From NCBI GenBank assembly GCA_023935145.1, contig CM043698.1, positions 60,054,001-60,118,000 of the forward strand: a stretch of 64,000 nt of DNA, given 5' to 3'. Numbering within the stretch: position 1 is the stretch's first letter; every line of letters begins with the position of its first letter. Positions 37,815 to 50,054 of this stretch are shown in pieces. The stretch is from Bretschneidera sinensis. Taxonomy: Eukaryota > Streptophyta > Magnoliopsida > Brassicales > Akaniaceae. The notes beneath the pieces were generated by a model. It saw only the letters and a program-made list of their open reading frames with translations, was not told the origin of the DNA and did no database searches. Position numbers and translations under genes: made by a program.

Positions 37815-39050
37815 GACTCCTGATGTTTGCCTCGAGTATAGCCCTTCTCGCTACCTTTAAAAAATATAACTTAACATCAATTTGCCGAAAACAAGTTTGA
37901 AGTCACTTCTCAAGTCCCACCCTGAAATGTATTCAAGCGCTACTTCCCAAGAAATTCTGTTAAGCACTTAAGGTCATCAAGCTTCTATCTAGAAACCCAA
38001 CAACAGAAACAAAAGTAAGGGTACTAAGCACATATTCAAAATAAAGATACGGAAAATTTTTAACAAAGAGGCTACTAATAATCTACCTAATGCAAATATT
38101 TCACAATCAAAAGAATTAACCATCGTAGTGTATAACAGAATTAAAAGGCACAAGATATATTCTACAGCACGTAATGATATTAATAAAAATCACCTCTCAT
38201 TGCTTCATCGCATATCGATTAACTACACAATCAACAGTTGAACATAACATAGCTGATAGAATCAATAAAAAATAAACCCCAAATCAAAGTTCAGTTGGTG
38301 ATAAATACCGAGTAAAAATAGCTTAACACAAACCCAAATCAAATATACAAAATCTGCAACTGAAAACAACATCAATATAATTTTAAAATATATACGTATA
38401 AATATACACTTACAGAAAGAATATCATTTAATCAATCAATCTGCCAAATCATCGGAAAACAACAACTACTTCAAAGCCAATTGGCAATAAATTGAAGGCA
38501 AAATTAATCAAACAAGCCGATCGCGAGAAAAATAAACAGATCCAAGTAATTAAAAAGAGTTAAAAATTGAATCGAAGTTAAAAAGAAAAAGAAAGAAAGA
38601 AAAGAAGTAAATTAAATCATTTCTAGGTAATACCTGAAACCAGATTAATCGACACGTATCGTAGATGATCCAAGAAACAATCTGTGATTACAAAGATCTA
38701 AAAGAAGAATACTATGAAGATAAAATTTAACAGAGCGTAAGAGAAATGGCAGGCTGTTTGGCAACTTCAAGGAAATGATGCACAAGAGAGAGGAGAAGAC
38801 AGAGCAATTGAGAGAGAATCTAATCTAAAGCGTGTTGCCCAATTTGCTTAGGGTTTGGGCAATTCTATTATTATTGTGGTCGGTGCACTTTGCCTTATTG
38901 ACTTTGGTGGCTTTGGAATCATCGAGTCTTTGTCATATTTTGCCTACCTTGACAATCTATCGTTTGCTGACACGTATGCCTCCCACCCCACTTGCACTTT
39001 GCTTTTTTGTATTTTCTCCTTTTTTGGGGACAGTCCACTAATATAGTTAA
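37815..39050 (-). promoter_or_regulatory. Spliced 5' leader and promoter of the 33-38 kb gene (proximal copy)
   Basis: Upstream of the ATG the leader runs to an acceptor AAAG near 37858. The upstream leader exon ends at 38634 with donor GTTTCAG|GTATTACC and reaches about 38825, in TC-rich sequence. An intron of about 0.8 kb between them is inferred. The block from about 38209 to 39050 is duplicated at 39661-40440. Confidence 0.6.
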
Positions 39051-39067
39051 ATTTAGAAGGGATAAAA

Positions 39068-39660
39068 GGTTAATTTCAAATAACATCCTTTGGTTTGGCA
39101 CGAGTTTTTTTAATAGACCTTGACAATTTGTTTTTTGCAACTGAACCCTTGGAATAATAAGTTAGTCAAGTTACTTCAGTGGTTATGCTGTTACCTTAAT
39201 TGCAAAATCTCCAAATTACCCCTTCTTTCCAACCACAGCGCCACTTCTGTTTGTTTCTTTACACAGAAAAACCCAAACTTTTAAACTTGATAATTTTAAA
39301 GAACTGATAACATTAATTTCTGATCCCAATAAAGTTTTTTAAAATTACCATTTTTTAAATTATCAAAAAAAGTTTTGGATAGATCTAAGTATGGATTTTA
39401 CAGGGGTAGCTGCAAAAAAACAATCAAGGGTTTATTAAGAATTCCAACCAAACAACAGGGTGTTATTTGAAATTAAACCAAAAAAAAGCAAAGAACGGTA
39501 AGAACCGTTCCTCTCTCTTCTTTCCCTAGTCTTCTCTTCCGATCTTTCATGTGTTTTTTTTCTCAGTTGACACTCAGCCCACATCCTCTGTCGTCAACCA
39601 CCATCCGTCGCCTCCATCCTCTTCTTCTGATTTTTTATTTTTTATTTTATGTTTGTAAAC
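39068..39660. mobile_element. Dispersed repeat with inverted ends (copy A)
   Basis: A 412-bp core (39068-39479) begins GGTTAATTTCAAATAACATC and ends with its near-complement GTGTTATTTGAAATTAAACC, giving inverted ends of about 30 bp including TTTGGTTTGG. A second copy lies at 56882-57390. Similarity between the copies continues past the right inverted end to about 39660 (CATCCTCTGTCGTCA, TTTGTAAACAC), so the real repeat may be larger than the TIR core. It sits between the two copies of the duplicated promoter. Confidence 0.72.
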
Positions 39661-40440
39661 ACATATCAATTAACTACACAGTAATAGCTTATAGAAGCAA
39701 TAAAAAGAATAAACCCCAAAACAAATATTAGTCATTCTAGAGCTGATTTGTTGACAAATACCACAAACCCAAATCAAATATACTAAATCTGCAACAGAAA
39801 ACAACAACAACAGAAACTAAGGGAAACTCCACACAAGTGATCTTCAAATCCAAATGGCAATAAATTGAAGGAAAAATCAATCAAACAAGCCGATCGTGAG
39901 TAAACTAATCAGATCTAGGTAATTAAAAAGAGTTAAAAGTTGAATCGAAGTTAAAAAGAAAAAGAAAGAAAGAAAAGAGAAGTAAATTAAATCATTTCTC
40001 GGAAATACCTGAAACCGGGTTAATCAACACGCACGTTGACCACACGCAGCAAAATCAACACGTATCGTAGATGATCCAAGAAACAATCGTTGATTACAAA
40101 GATCTAAAAGAAGAATACCATGAAGAGAAAATTTAACAGAGTAAGAGAAATGGCCAGCTGTTTGGCAATTTCAAGGAAATGATGCACTAAGGAAAGAGAA
40201 GAAGACAAAGAGAATCTAATTTAAAGCGTGTTGCCCAATTTTTCTTAGGGTTTGGGCAATTCCATTATTGTTGTGTGGTGGGTATACTTTGCTTTTATGG
40301 ACTTTAGTGGCTTTGGTATCATCGACACTTTGTCATATTTTGCCAGCCTGACAATCTATCATTTTCCGACACGTATCCCTCCCACCCCACTTGCTGGCAC
40401 TATTTTATTTTTTTCTTGGGATAGTCCTATAATATAGTAA
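39661..40440 (-). repeat. Duplicated promoter and leader segment (distal copy)
   Basis: This is a diverged copy of about 38209-39050. It has the same order of landmarks: GCCGATCG, GAAAGAAAGAAAAG, TACCTGAAACC, CACGTATCGTAGATGATCC, CTGTTTGGCAA, AAGCGTGTTGCCCAATTT and GGTTTGGGCAATTC. The leader splice donor is preserved (AC of GT at 40007-40008). The copy carries an extra block, CACGCACGTTGACCACACGC, near 40027. It lies upstream of the gene because the gene reads on the minus strand. Confidence 0.85.
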
Positions 40441-40686
40441 AATTTGAGTTCCGATCTACCACGGAACCGAGACGTGGCTTGTTGTATACACATTTGTGTT
40501 AAAATAAAAAATTTAAAAATTATTTATTTTCTAGCCGGCTATGCTATACTGCATCCTTTCTGTTGGAATAGTGTACCTTTCGGTCTCTACTTTTTTACCT
40601 TTTTTTTTCTTTATCTTTCACTTTTTTTAATCCTTAAACAAATGTTTCTTTGCTAAGTGGAATTAAGTTGTTTTGTTTTCAACGTA

Positions 40687-41105
40687 GTATTTGTTAGAGT
40701 TGGGGTATACTTCACGATATTAGATTTGTAGAATTTTAGATAAATACAAGTCTCACTTCCTAATGAGTGGACAGGGGTTTCACTTCTCGGTGAGCGAACG
40801 GAGGTTAGGGGGCAGCGCCCTTGAAACTTTAAAACCATGTACATGAGTTAGGCTTGAGCCCATGAATAGTTGTAGTTCTGTATCAGAACGAAAATCTTAA
40901 TTAGACCCTAATTAGGACATCTTAAGTTGTTTATAAATATTTTTTATGTACTGAGTATACATTGTAACGAGAGATTTGTGAGGTTGGTAATAAGAAACTT
41001 CTGGTAGGACGTAACCCTATTATGGGGTAAACCTGGGTAAATCTTGTCTTCTTTTCTTTCTGTTTATAATTTATATGATTGACAGGTCTCGAATCGTTCA
41101 GTATT
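40687..41105. mobile_element. Solo LTR, short family (copy 1), with target duplication
   Basis: The LTR is 40692-41100 (409 bp), TGTTAGAG...GAATCGTTCA, flanked by GTATT at 40687-40691 and 41101-41105. A homologue at 51413-51875 has the same ends. It contains CTAATTAGGACATCTTAAG, then TATAAATA-like and transcription-start-like sequence, as in copia LTRs. It separates the kinase exon fragment from its upstream sequence. Confidence 0.87.
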
Positions 41106-41338
41106 CAGCTAGTAATGATAGTATTCAGCCACAATTTTCAGTGTTACTAATCGATCTTGATCTGAAAAGAAGTACGAGGAGGAACAGTGAGTCATTGAGC
41201 TTCTGGTTGGGTGATTTGCAAAAGTATGTGGAAGGGAAGCAAGTAGCCGCCGGTTGGTTGGCCCAGCTTAGCATCCTCGCCTGCGAGGCCATTTGCGGTT
41301 GGGTTCCGCTTCGATCCGACTCTTTCGAGAAATTGGAG
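41106..41338 (+). pseudogene. N-terminal exon fragment of a CDK-like Ser/Thr protein kinase
   Basis: One frame reads WLGDLQKYVEGKQVAAGW, then EAICGWVPLRSDSFEKLE. This is the region just before the kinase domain in plant CDK-related kinases of the IBS1/At1g18670 type, whose next residues would be the Gly-rich loop. A GT at 41339 follows the GAG codon at a plausible donor site, but no continuing kinase exon (Gly-rich loop, HRD, DFG) was found downstream. The frame runs back into the solo LTR, so no native start is visible. Either a solo LTR has separated it from its 5' end, or it is a captured or duplicated exon. Confidence 0.75.
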
Positions 41339-42087
41339 GTTGTTTTTACTTTTCACTACTATTAGCTTTCTTTTCTTTGTTTTTTTTTTTAAAAAAAAAA
41401 AGAAAATCATTGGTCAAATTCGATTTTTGATTTGCGTTTTGAGTGAGATTTTTAATGGGTCAATATGATTGTTGTTTTGTTGATATGTTTAATTGTTCAG
41501 TAGTGTGCCAAAATACTGTCAAGAGTACCTTTCTTGGTTAGAAGGTACCCAAATTTGTGCTCTTCTATTCCTCAGAGCTAAAGTTTCACAAGCAGTTACT
41601 ATTTTCAGTGTTGCAATCAATAAATTCATAAAAGTCGATGTTGATCTGAACATGCTTGCATTTGTGGTAACCACTTTTTGTTAATTCTATCAGTGTTACT
41701 ATACTAAGAAACTTGAATAATTCAAATTAATCACCTGAAAATACTAGGAAAACGGATTTTATTTTATGCTTACAGCAGTTACTACAACAGGCTATAGATT
41801 TCTTTATTGATTTCATTACTTGTGGTTCTTGTTCATGCTACCCTGGAGCTAGGAGATTTGGTTGTTTAACATAAGTCAATAAAATGGTTCATGAATAATG
41901 TATACAATATTGATAGTGAGCTCACTTGAAGCCTTGGTCAGATAGTAGGAGTTTTTAAAAAACAAAAGACCAAGCTAAAGGGCTATAGTTTCTAGAAAAG
42001 TATATTGTGTCAAGCTAGAGGGTCCCAATGATATTTTATCATGTAACTTTACGTCTATAAAAGATTTAACTCATATTTTACATGTAG
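41339..42087. other. Spacer between kinase fragment and FAR1-like pseudogene
   Basis: No credible exon or repeat is recognised. It may contain kinase intron sequence and the upstream sequence of the FAR1-like gene. Confidence 0.4.
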
Positions 42088-43453
42088 GTGATGGAAGGCA
42101 TAAGTAGTAATTTGGAATGGGCTTCTGAATATGATTCTATTTACAACATCAATGAATTTGAAGGAGAAGTTGAAGATGAAAATGAAAATGAAATAGATTT
42201 TTCTAATGAAGCTGAAGCCAATAAAGACCATGATAAAGATAAAGATGGGGAAATTATGAAGATTCTATGCAAGTTATTGATGACAAACATGCAGAAGAGG
42301 ATCTTAAAAAGCCATATGTTGGCATGGTATTTGATTCTATGAAAGATGCATGTGAGTTTTACAATAAATATGCATACTAAGTGGGGTTTAGTGTGAGAAA
42401 AGGGTGGGTGCAAAAATCAGAAAAAGATGGTAGCATTATTGGTCGTCGACTATACTGTTCAAAGGAAGGATTTCACAAAAAAAGATTAAAAAAGAATGAA
42501 GTATCCAAGAAAATACATCGTGGTGAAACACCTGTTGGTTGTGAGGCAAAGTTTTATGTAAACGAAAATCAGGAAGGATCATGGGTGGTTTCTTTATTTA
42601 AAGTAGAATACAAACATACATTGGAGACTCCAAAAAAATGTCATATTTTGCCATCACACAGAAATATTAATGAATGTCAATGAGGTATGATTGTTAAGAT
42701 GATGAAGTCAGGCATTAGAACAAATCTTATGATGAATTATTTTTCAAATGAATCTCTTGGAAGTCAACATGTTGGCTTTACTGAAATAGATCTAAGAGAC
42801 TATGTGTGTACCAAATGGAGGAAGGAATTTGCAATGGGAGATTCACAAAGTTTATTGAATTATTTAAATGATATGCAGGTAGAGAATCCTCACTTTTTTT
42901 TATGCAATTCAACTTGATATAGATGGAACAATCACAAGTGTCTTCTGGTGTGATGCAAGGTCAAGAATGGACTATAGTTATTTTGGAGATGTAGTTTGCC
43001 TTGATCCAACTCATGGAATAAATAAGTATGGAATGTTATTTGTTCCACTTGTAGGTGTTAACCACCATCTTCAAACTACCTTATTTGGGTGTGCACTAAT
43101 TCTTGATGAAACAATAGCTTCCTTTATATGGGTGCTTGAGAGTTAGAAAAAGGTAATTAATGGGTCTCATCCTATTGGTCCAAAATATACTATGGCAATA
43201 CCTAAGAGGGGGTGAATTGGGTATTAAAAATTTTAAATTCTTTTTGCAATCTCAAATATCAAAATATATGCGAAATTAAATCAAATCAACCATTCTAAAT
43301 TACTAGCACAAAGATGAGAGAGTTTATTGCTTAATATAGAAAAAATAATTGAATTATAAAATAATTAAACAATCAATCTCATTTACTTGTATAATAAATA
43401 ATTATAAGTAAGTAATTGTACAAGTAATTAAGGAGATAGAGTTAGAGAGTTGC

Positions 43454-45482
43454 TGTAACGACCCATCCCGGGTTGGCCACCCCGAAACGAAGTCCTCACA
43501 TTTTGAGAATCTCAGCACGACACATATATGCAACAAAAAAAATATATATATATATAATAATAATAATACTAACAAAAAGGTCATTATCAACCTCAACAAG
43601 GGAGGTACATAAATCTGACATTAATTTACATATAATTTACAACATAAGATGCATGAATATTTACAAATATTTATTTTCTTTTCACACTAGTCTGAGGATA
43701 TGGACACGTACATGGTTACAGAATTTTATTCTGTCTGAGCTGGGACCCACCAACTACTTGACCTGATTGTTACCTGAAATCATTGTACAATGGAGGGATG
43801 AGCTTCACAAGCTCAGTGAATTAAATTTACTAAAAGTATTCTAATCTCATAAATAACCCATTCATATTTAATCATTTATTTCACCTATAACTAGATAATA
43901 GCATAAATATCTAACAATTAAATAATTCTCATATATATATATATATATTTATATTTATATCCTTCTCATTTTCTTATGGTAATTGTCTCTCTCTAAGAGA
44001 CTCATCTATCTCTAAATAAATTCACCATCATACACCACACATCAACATTTCAATAATGCAAGCAATAATTAAATCCGATGTCATGAATGAATGATTATGA
44101 GGGGAACGTCTTCCCACCTGTCGACAGGTTGTTATTATCTTAGACCGGCTGCCCTCCCGGTTTTTTTTTTTTTTCTCATCAGACCGGCTGCCTTCCCGGT
44201 TAATTCCAGCATATACCGGCTGTCACGGTTTTCACTTTTCATTCCAGCATATATCGGCTGTCACGGTTATTTCATTAGACTGGCTGTCTTCCCGGTTCTT
44301 TTCTTTTCATTAGACTGGCTGCCTTCCCGGTTCTTTTCTTTTCATTTAATGCATATGCATATGAACAATGATATGAAATATGCATATAAACAACAATATA
44401 AAAAAAACAACATATAAATTCAAAATATTTAAAATTGGCTAACCTCATTATTCTCAAAAATTCCTCTCATCCCAAATCACATCAAATCACCCATCAAAAC
44501 TTGTCAAGATTCACGAAATTTCATCTCATCATAATTTGTGTTAAAACATAATTATAACTCATCAATAATTTATTTATCTCTTTTATGCTCAAATAACTTA
44601 TTATTTCCAAAAATATCACTTCTCACCGAAAAATATTTCTAAATGTCCAAATTTCCTATCATACTCATAAATCAATTTTTCATCTATCACCCAAACATAC
44701 TTTAATAATTAAATTTAATATTATCACTAAATAATTAATTTTTTTATTTAGACTACTTAAAGTAAATCCAACTCACCACATAGTACTTAAAGCTACCCGT
44801 GGACCACCTCCTTGCCTTTCTCGTTCTTCTCCGAAATTTCCCCCGATCGTTGACCACCGACATCTGACATAATATTTGAATTAAATTTCTAATTATTTAT
44901 TCATTTCTTCATAAACTACACATTTTGAAAATTTCCACTTTAGCTTCTTGGAATTTTCATAAATGCTAAAATTTTAAAATAAACATTACCTTATTACCTT
45001 CTGCTATTCTGATAGCTTCTCGTAATTCTCTATAAAATATTTCCGAAAATATCTTCAAAATTTTGCTCCCTCAACCTTTCTTTAAACTCTCATGTGATTT
45101 GAGAAAATAGATGAACGAAATTCCTTTAGAACCATAAAAACCTGGACTGAAAAACTTAAGCAGCTCTCCTTCTACAATATCCACGAGCGAGGCAACCTCA
45201 ACTTAAATCAGCAACTTCAATTTTTTTTTTTTTTTTTCACTTTCACTTTCACTTTCACCTTTCACCTGCACCTTTCACTTTTCACTTTTCACCTTCACCT
45301 TTCACTTTTCACCTTCACCTTTCACTTTCACCTTTCACTTTTCACCTGCACCTTTCACTTTTCACCTTCACCTTTCACTTTTCACCTTCACCTTTCACTA
45401 TTCTTTCTTTGAAACTCTGTTGACCACCGAATTTTACTATTCACACCAATTTTTTTTTTTTTTTACAAATACGGGTATTACA
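43454..45482 (-). repeat. 3' LTR of the gypsy element (2029 bp)
   Basis: On the plus strand it begins TGTAACGACCCATCCCGG and ends ACGGGTATTACA. It contains accordion-like repeats of ACCGGCTGxCTTCCCGGTT at about 44140-44335 and a TTTCAC-rich minisatellite at about 45236-45400. One 33-36-bp CCGGCTG unit is present here and absent from the other LTR. Confidence 0.93.
45236..45400. repeat. TTTCAC/CTTTTCACC minisatellite in the LTR
   Basis: Irregular tandem units of CTTTCAC, CTTTTCAC and CACCTGCAC follow a T-run. The matching tract in the other LTR (about 49831-49968) is shorter and arranged differently, so the tract changes quickly. Confidence 0.9.
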
Positions 45483-45536
45483 ATTCTACCTACCTTATAA
45501 AAATTTCATCCCCGAAATTTCCTTGCTGAAATCAAG

Positions 45537-48072
45537 TCAGAGTTGGGGATAATCCTTCCTCATTATTTCTTCATGTTCCCACGTGACTTCTTCAACATCT
45601 TTATTGCGCCATAATACTTGAATCAAAGGAATAACTTTATTGCGTAAAACTTGCTCCTTTCTGTCTAGGATTTTGACTGGTGCTAGCATAAAAGTCAAGT
45701 TTTTCTGAATTTTTATCATTTGATTCGTGACATTATGGGACTCATCGTGCAAGTACTTCCTCAGTAAAGACACATGAAAAACATTATGTAATTGCTTTAA
45801 TTCCGGAGGCAAATTCAATCGATATACTACGGGCCCAATTCTCTCAATTACCTCATAGGGCCCCATAAATCTTGGGTTTAACTTTCCGTTCTTCTTAAAT
45901 CTCAACACTCCCTTCTACGGAGATATCTTCAAAAATACCCAGTCACCAACTTGAAACTCGAGAGGTCGTCTTCTTTTATCAGCATATCCCTTCTGTCTGT
46001 TCTGAGCTGCTCTGAGGTTTTTCCTAACCAGTTTGATTCTCTCAGTAGTCAAGTCAATCATTTCTGGGCCATATATCTTTCTTTCTCCAACTTCTTCCCA
46101 ACATACTGGAGTTCTACATCTTCTGCCATATAAAGCCTCGAAAGGTGCCATCCCAATACTAGTTTGATACTGATTATTGTAGGCAAACTCGATCAAAGGC
46201 AAATAAGCATCCCAGCTTACTGAAAAACTTAATACACTTACCCTCGGCATATCTTCTAGTATCCTGATAATCCTCTCTGTCTGTCCATCAGTTTGTGGAT
46301 GAAAAGCTGTACTAAACTGTAATTGTGTACCCATAGCTTCTTGGAAACCCTTCCAAAATCTAGAGGTAAATCTAGAATCCTGATCTGATATGATACTCAA
46401 TGGTACTCCATGTAATTTTACTATCTCTGCCACATACAACTCAGCTAACTTCTCTGGACTCCATGTAGTTTTGATAGGAAGAAAATGTGAAGACTTAGAA
46501 AGTCTACCCACTATAACCCACACAGCATCATGCCCTCTCTGGGTACGGGAAAAACCAGAGACAAAATCCATACTTACATTTTCCCATAGCCACTCAGGTA
46601 CTGGAAGAGGTTGTAATAAACCTGCGGGATGTCTATTCTCAGACTTTACCTGTTGACAAGTCAAACATCTAGAGATATATTCTGCTACATCCTTCTTCAT
46701 CCCTGACCACCAATAATTTTGTTTCAATCCCCTGTACATCTTATTATTACCTGGGTGCATGGAATATACAGAATCATGAGCCTCCCTTAATATCTCTTTT
46801 CTTATCTCCACATCGTTGGGAACACAAACTCTATGCCGCAATACTACTATTCCATCTTCTCTAATTCTAAATTCAGTTGACTTCCCACTCATCACTTCCT
46901 GCCTGATCTTTTCTATCCCCTCATCTCTACTCTGCATCTGAAATATGCGATCAATAATAGAAGATTGTATCACCATATTTGCCATTAATACTCCTCTATC
47001 GTTGACACTCAATTGCATCCTCATTCTTCTTAATTCTATCATCAGGCTAGTATTATGACTCCCAATAACCGCTAATCTTCCTGTAGCTTTTCTACTCAAT
47101 GCATCAGCTACTGTATTAGTTTTTCCTGGATGATAATGAATTGTACAATCATAATCACAAATCAATTCCATCCACCTCATCTGCCTCAGATTCAACTCAT
47201 TATGGGTTAGTAAATGCGTCAAACTTTTATGATCAGTAAAAATTTCGCACTTAGCTCCATATAGATGGTATCTCCAAATCTTCAAAGCAAAAACTATGGC
47301 AGCCAATTCTAAATCATGGGTTGGGTAATTCTTCTCATGGTTTTTCAGTTGCCTAGATGCGTAAGCTATAACTTTCCCATGTTGCATCAACACACATCCC
47401 AATCCCTGATGCGACGCATCACTATAGACCACAAATCCTTCATTACCAGAAGGAAGCACTAATACCGGGGCAGTAGTCAGTTTTTCTTTCAACAGTTGGA
47501 AACTTCTCTCACATTCCTCGGACCACCTAAACTTCACATTCTTCCTGGTCAATTTAGTCAAAGGTACAGCAATCATAGAAAATTTTTGGATAAATCTTCT
47601 ATAATAACCAACCAACCCCAAAAAGCTTCTAATTTCAGTTACACTTGTGGGTCTCACCCAATTCAACACTGCTTCTACTTTTTATGGGTCAACTGCTATC
47701 CCCTCTCCCGACACAACATGCCCCAAGAAAGATATCTCATTCAACCAAAACTCACATTTAGAGAATTTCGCATATAATTTCTCCTTCATCAGAATCTCCA
47801 ACACTATCTCTAAATGTCGCATATGCTCCTCTTCATTCTTAGAATATACTAAAATATCATCAATAAACACAATTACAAATCTGCCCAAGAATGGTTTAAA
47901 CACCCGGTTCATAAGATCCATAAATGCCGCAGGAGCATTGGTCAACCCAAAAGGCATCACTAAGAACTCATAATGACCATAACGTGTCCTAAAAGCAGTT
48001 TTAGGTACGTCCCCCTCTTTTATCCTCAATTGATGATATCCCGACCTCAAGTCTATCTTAGAGAACACCTAG
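45537..48072 (-). pseudogene. gypsy pol remnant: partial RT, RNase H, integrase, chromodomain
   Basis: One reading frame, broken by two stops, runs from 48072 down to 45537. It enters inside RT ([15 protein letters not shown]) and contains the catalytic FIDDILVYS. RNase H follows ([27 protein letters not shown]). Integrase has an HHCC zinc region ([20 protein letters not shown]) and a D-D-E core ([21 protein letters not shown]). The end has [20 protein letters not shown] and a chromodomain-like [19 protein letters not shown], as in Tekay/Del chromoviruses. Stops are TAA after VDP (about 47681) and TAG after ISP (about 45911). Both could arise by single C-to-T-type transitions, as in methylated repeats. 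It cannot give an active polyprotein. Confidence 0.92.
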
Positions 48073-48073
48073 C

Positions 48074-48164
48074 TGTAACGACCCATCCCGGGTTGGCCAC
48101 CCCGAAACGAAGTCCTCACATTTTGAGAATCTCAGCACAACACATATATGCAACCAAAAAAAAA

Positions 48165-48195
<31 letters not shown>

Positions 48196-50054
48196 ACTAA
48201 CAAAAAGTTCATTATCAACCTCAACAAGGGAGGTATATAAATCTGACATTAATTTACATATAATTTACAATATAAGATGCATGACTATTTACAAATATTT
48301 ATTTTCTTTTCACACTAGTCTGAGGATATGGACACATATATAGTTACAGAATTTTATTCTGTCTGAGCTGGGACCCACCAACTACTTGACCTGATTGTTA
48401 CCTGAAATCATTGTACAATGGGGGGATGAGCTTCACAAGCTTAGTGAATTAAATTTACTAAAAGTATTCTAATCTCATAAATAATCCATTCATATTTAAT
48501 CATTTATTTCACCTATAACTAGATAATAGCATAAATATCTAACAATTAAATAATTCCCATATATATATATATATATTTATATTTATATCCTTCTCATTTT
48601 CTTATGGTAATTGTCTCTCTCTAAGAGACTCATCTATCTCTAAATAAATTCACCATCATACACCACACATTAGCATTTCAATAATGCAAGCAATAATTAA
48701 ATTCGATGTCATGAATGAATGATTATGATGGGAATGTCTTCCCACCTGTCGACAGGTTGTTATTATCTTATACCGGCTGCCCTCTCGGTTTTTTTTTTTT
48801 TCTCATCACACCGGCTGCCTTCCCGGTTAATTCCAGCATATACCAGCTGTCACGGTTTTCACTTTTCATTCCAGCATATACCGGCTGTCACGGTTATTTC
48901 ATTAGACCGGCTGCCTTCCCGGTTCTTTTCTTTTCATTTAATGCATATGCATATGAACAATGATATGAAATATGCATATAAACAACAATATAAAAAAAAA
49001 CAACATATAAATTCAAAATATTTAAAATTGGCTAACCTCATTATTCTTAAAAATTCCTCTCATCCCAAATCACATCAAATCACCCATCAAAACTTGTCAA
49101 GATTCATGAAATTTCATCTCATCATAATTCGTGTTAAAACATAATTATAACTCATCAATAATTTATTTATCTCTTTTATGCTCAAATAACTTATTATTTC
49201 CAAAAATATCACTTCTCACCGAAAAATATTTCTACATGTCCAAATTTCCTATCATACTCATAAATCAATTTTTCATCTATCACCCAAACATACTTTAATA
49301 ATTAAATTTAATATTATCACTAAATAATTAATTTTTTTATTTAGACTACTTAAAGTAAATCCAACTCATCACATAGTACTTAAAGCTACCCGTGGACCAC
49401 CTCCTTGCCTTTCTCGTTCTTCTCCGAAATTTCCCCCGATCGTTGACCACCGACACCTGACATAATATTTGAATTAAATTTCTAATTATTTATTCATTTC
49501 TTCATAAACTACACATTTTGAAAATTTCAACTTTAGCTTCCTGGAATTTTCATAAATGCTAAAATTTTAAAATAAACATTACCTTATTACCTTCTGCTAT
49601 TCTGATAGCTTTTCGTAATTCTCTATAAAATATTTCCGAAAATCTCTTCAAAATTTTGCTCCTTCAACCTTTCTTTAAACTCTCAAGTGATTTGAGAAAA
49701 CAGATGAACGAAATTCCTTTAGAACCATAAAAACCTGGATTGAAAAACTTAAGCAGCTCTCCTTCTACAATATCCACGAGCGAAGCAACCTCAACTTAAA
49801 TCAGCAGCTTCAATTATTATTATTTTTTTTTCACTTTCACTTTCACTTTCACCTTTCACTTTTCACCTGCACTTTTCACTTTTCACTTTTCACCTGCACC
49901 TTTCACTTTTCACCTTTCATTTTTCATCTGCACCTTTCACTTTTCACTTTTCACCTTCACCTTTCACTATTCTTTCTTTGAAACTCTGTTGACCACCGAA
50001 TTTTACTATTCACACCAAATTTTTTTTTTTTTTTTTACAGATACGGGTATTACA
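48074..50054 (-). repeat. 5' LTR of the gypsy element (1981 bp)
   Basis: Same ends and order of landmarks as 43454-45482: GACCCATCCCGGG, the AT microsatellite near 48166, CCGGCTG repeats at about 48775-48925, and the TTTCAC minisatellite at about 49831-49968. It is 48 bp shorter than its partner, mostly through the loss of repeat units. On the coding (minus) strand the LTR edge abuts RT coding sequence with only a few bases between. Confidence 0.93.

Noticed and set aside
41493..41684. Open frame between the kinase fragment and the FAR1-like pseudogene
   Set aside because: It does not resemble the next kinase exon (no Gly-rich loop) or FAR1 sequence.
45236..45400. Regularly spaced TTTCACC units as a possible CRISPR-like array
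   Set aside because: Units are contiguous and irregular without spacers, and lie in a retrotransposon LTR of a plant genome.
45951..47973. Plus-strand open frames inside the gypsy pol
   Set aside because: They mirror the minus-strand RT/RNase H/integrase frame and have no domain of their own.
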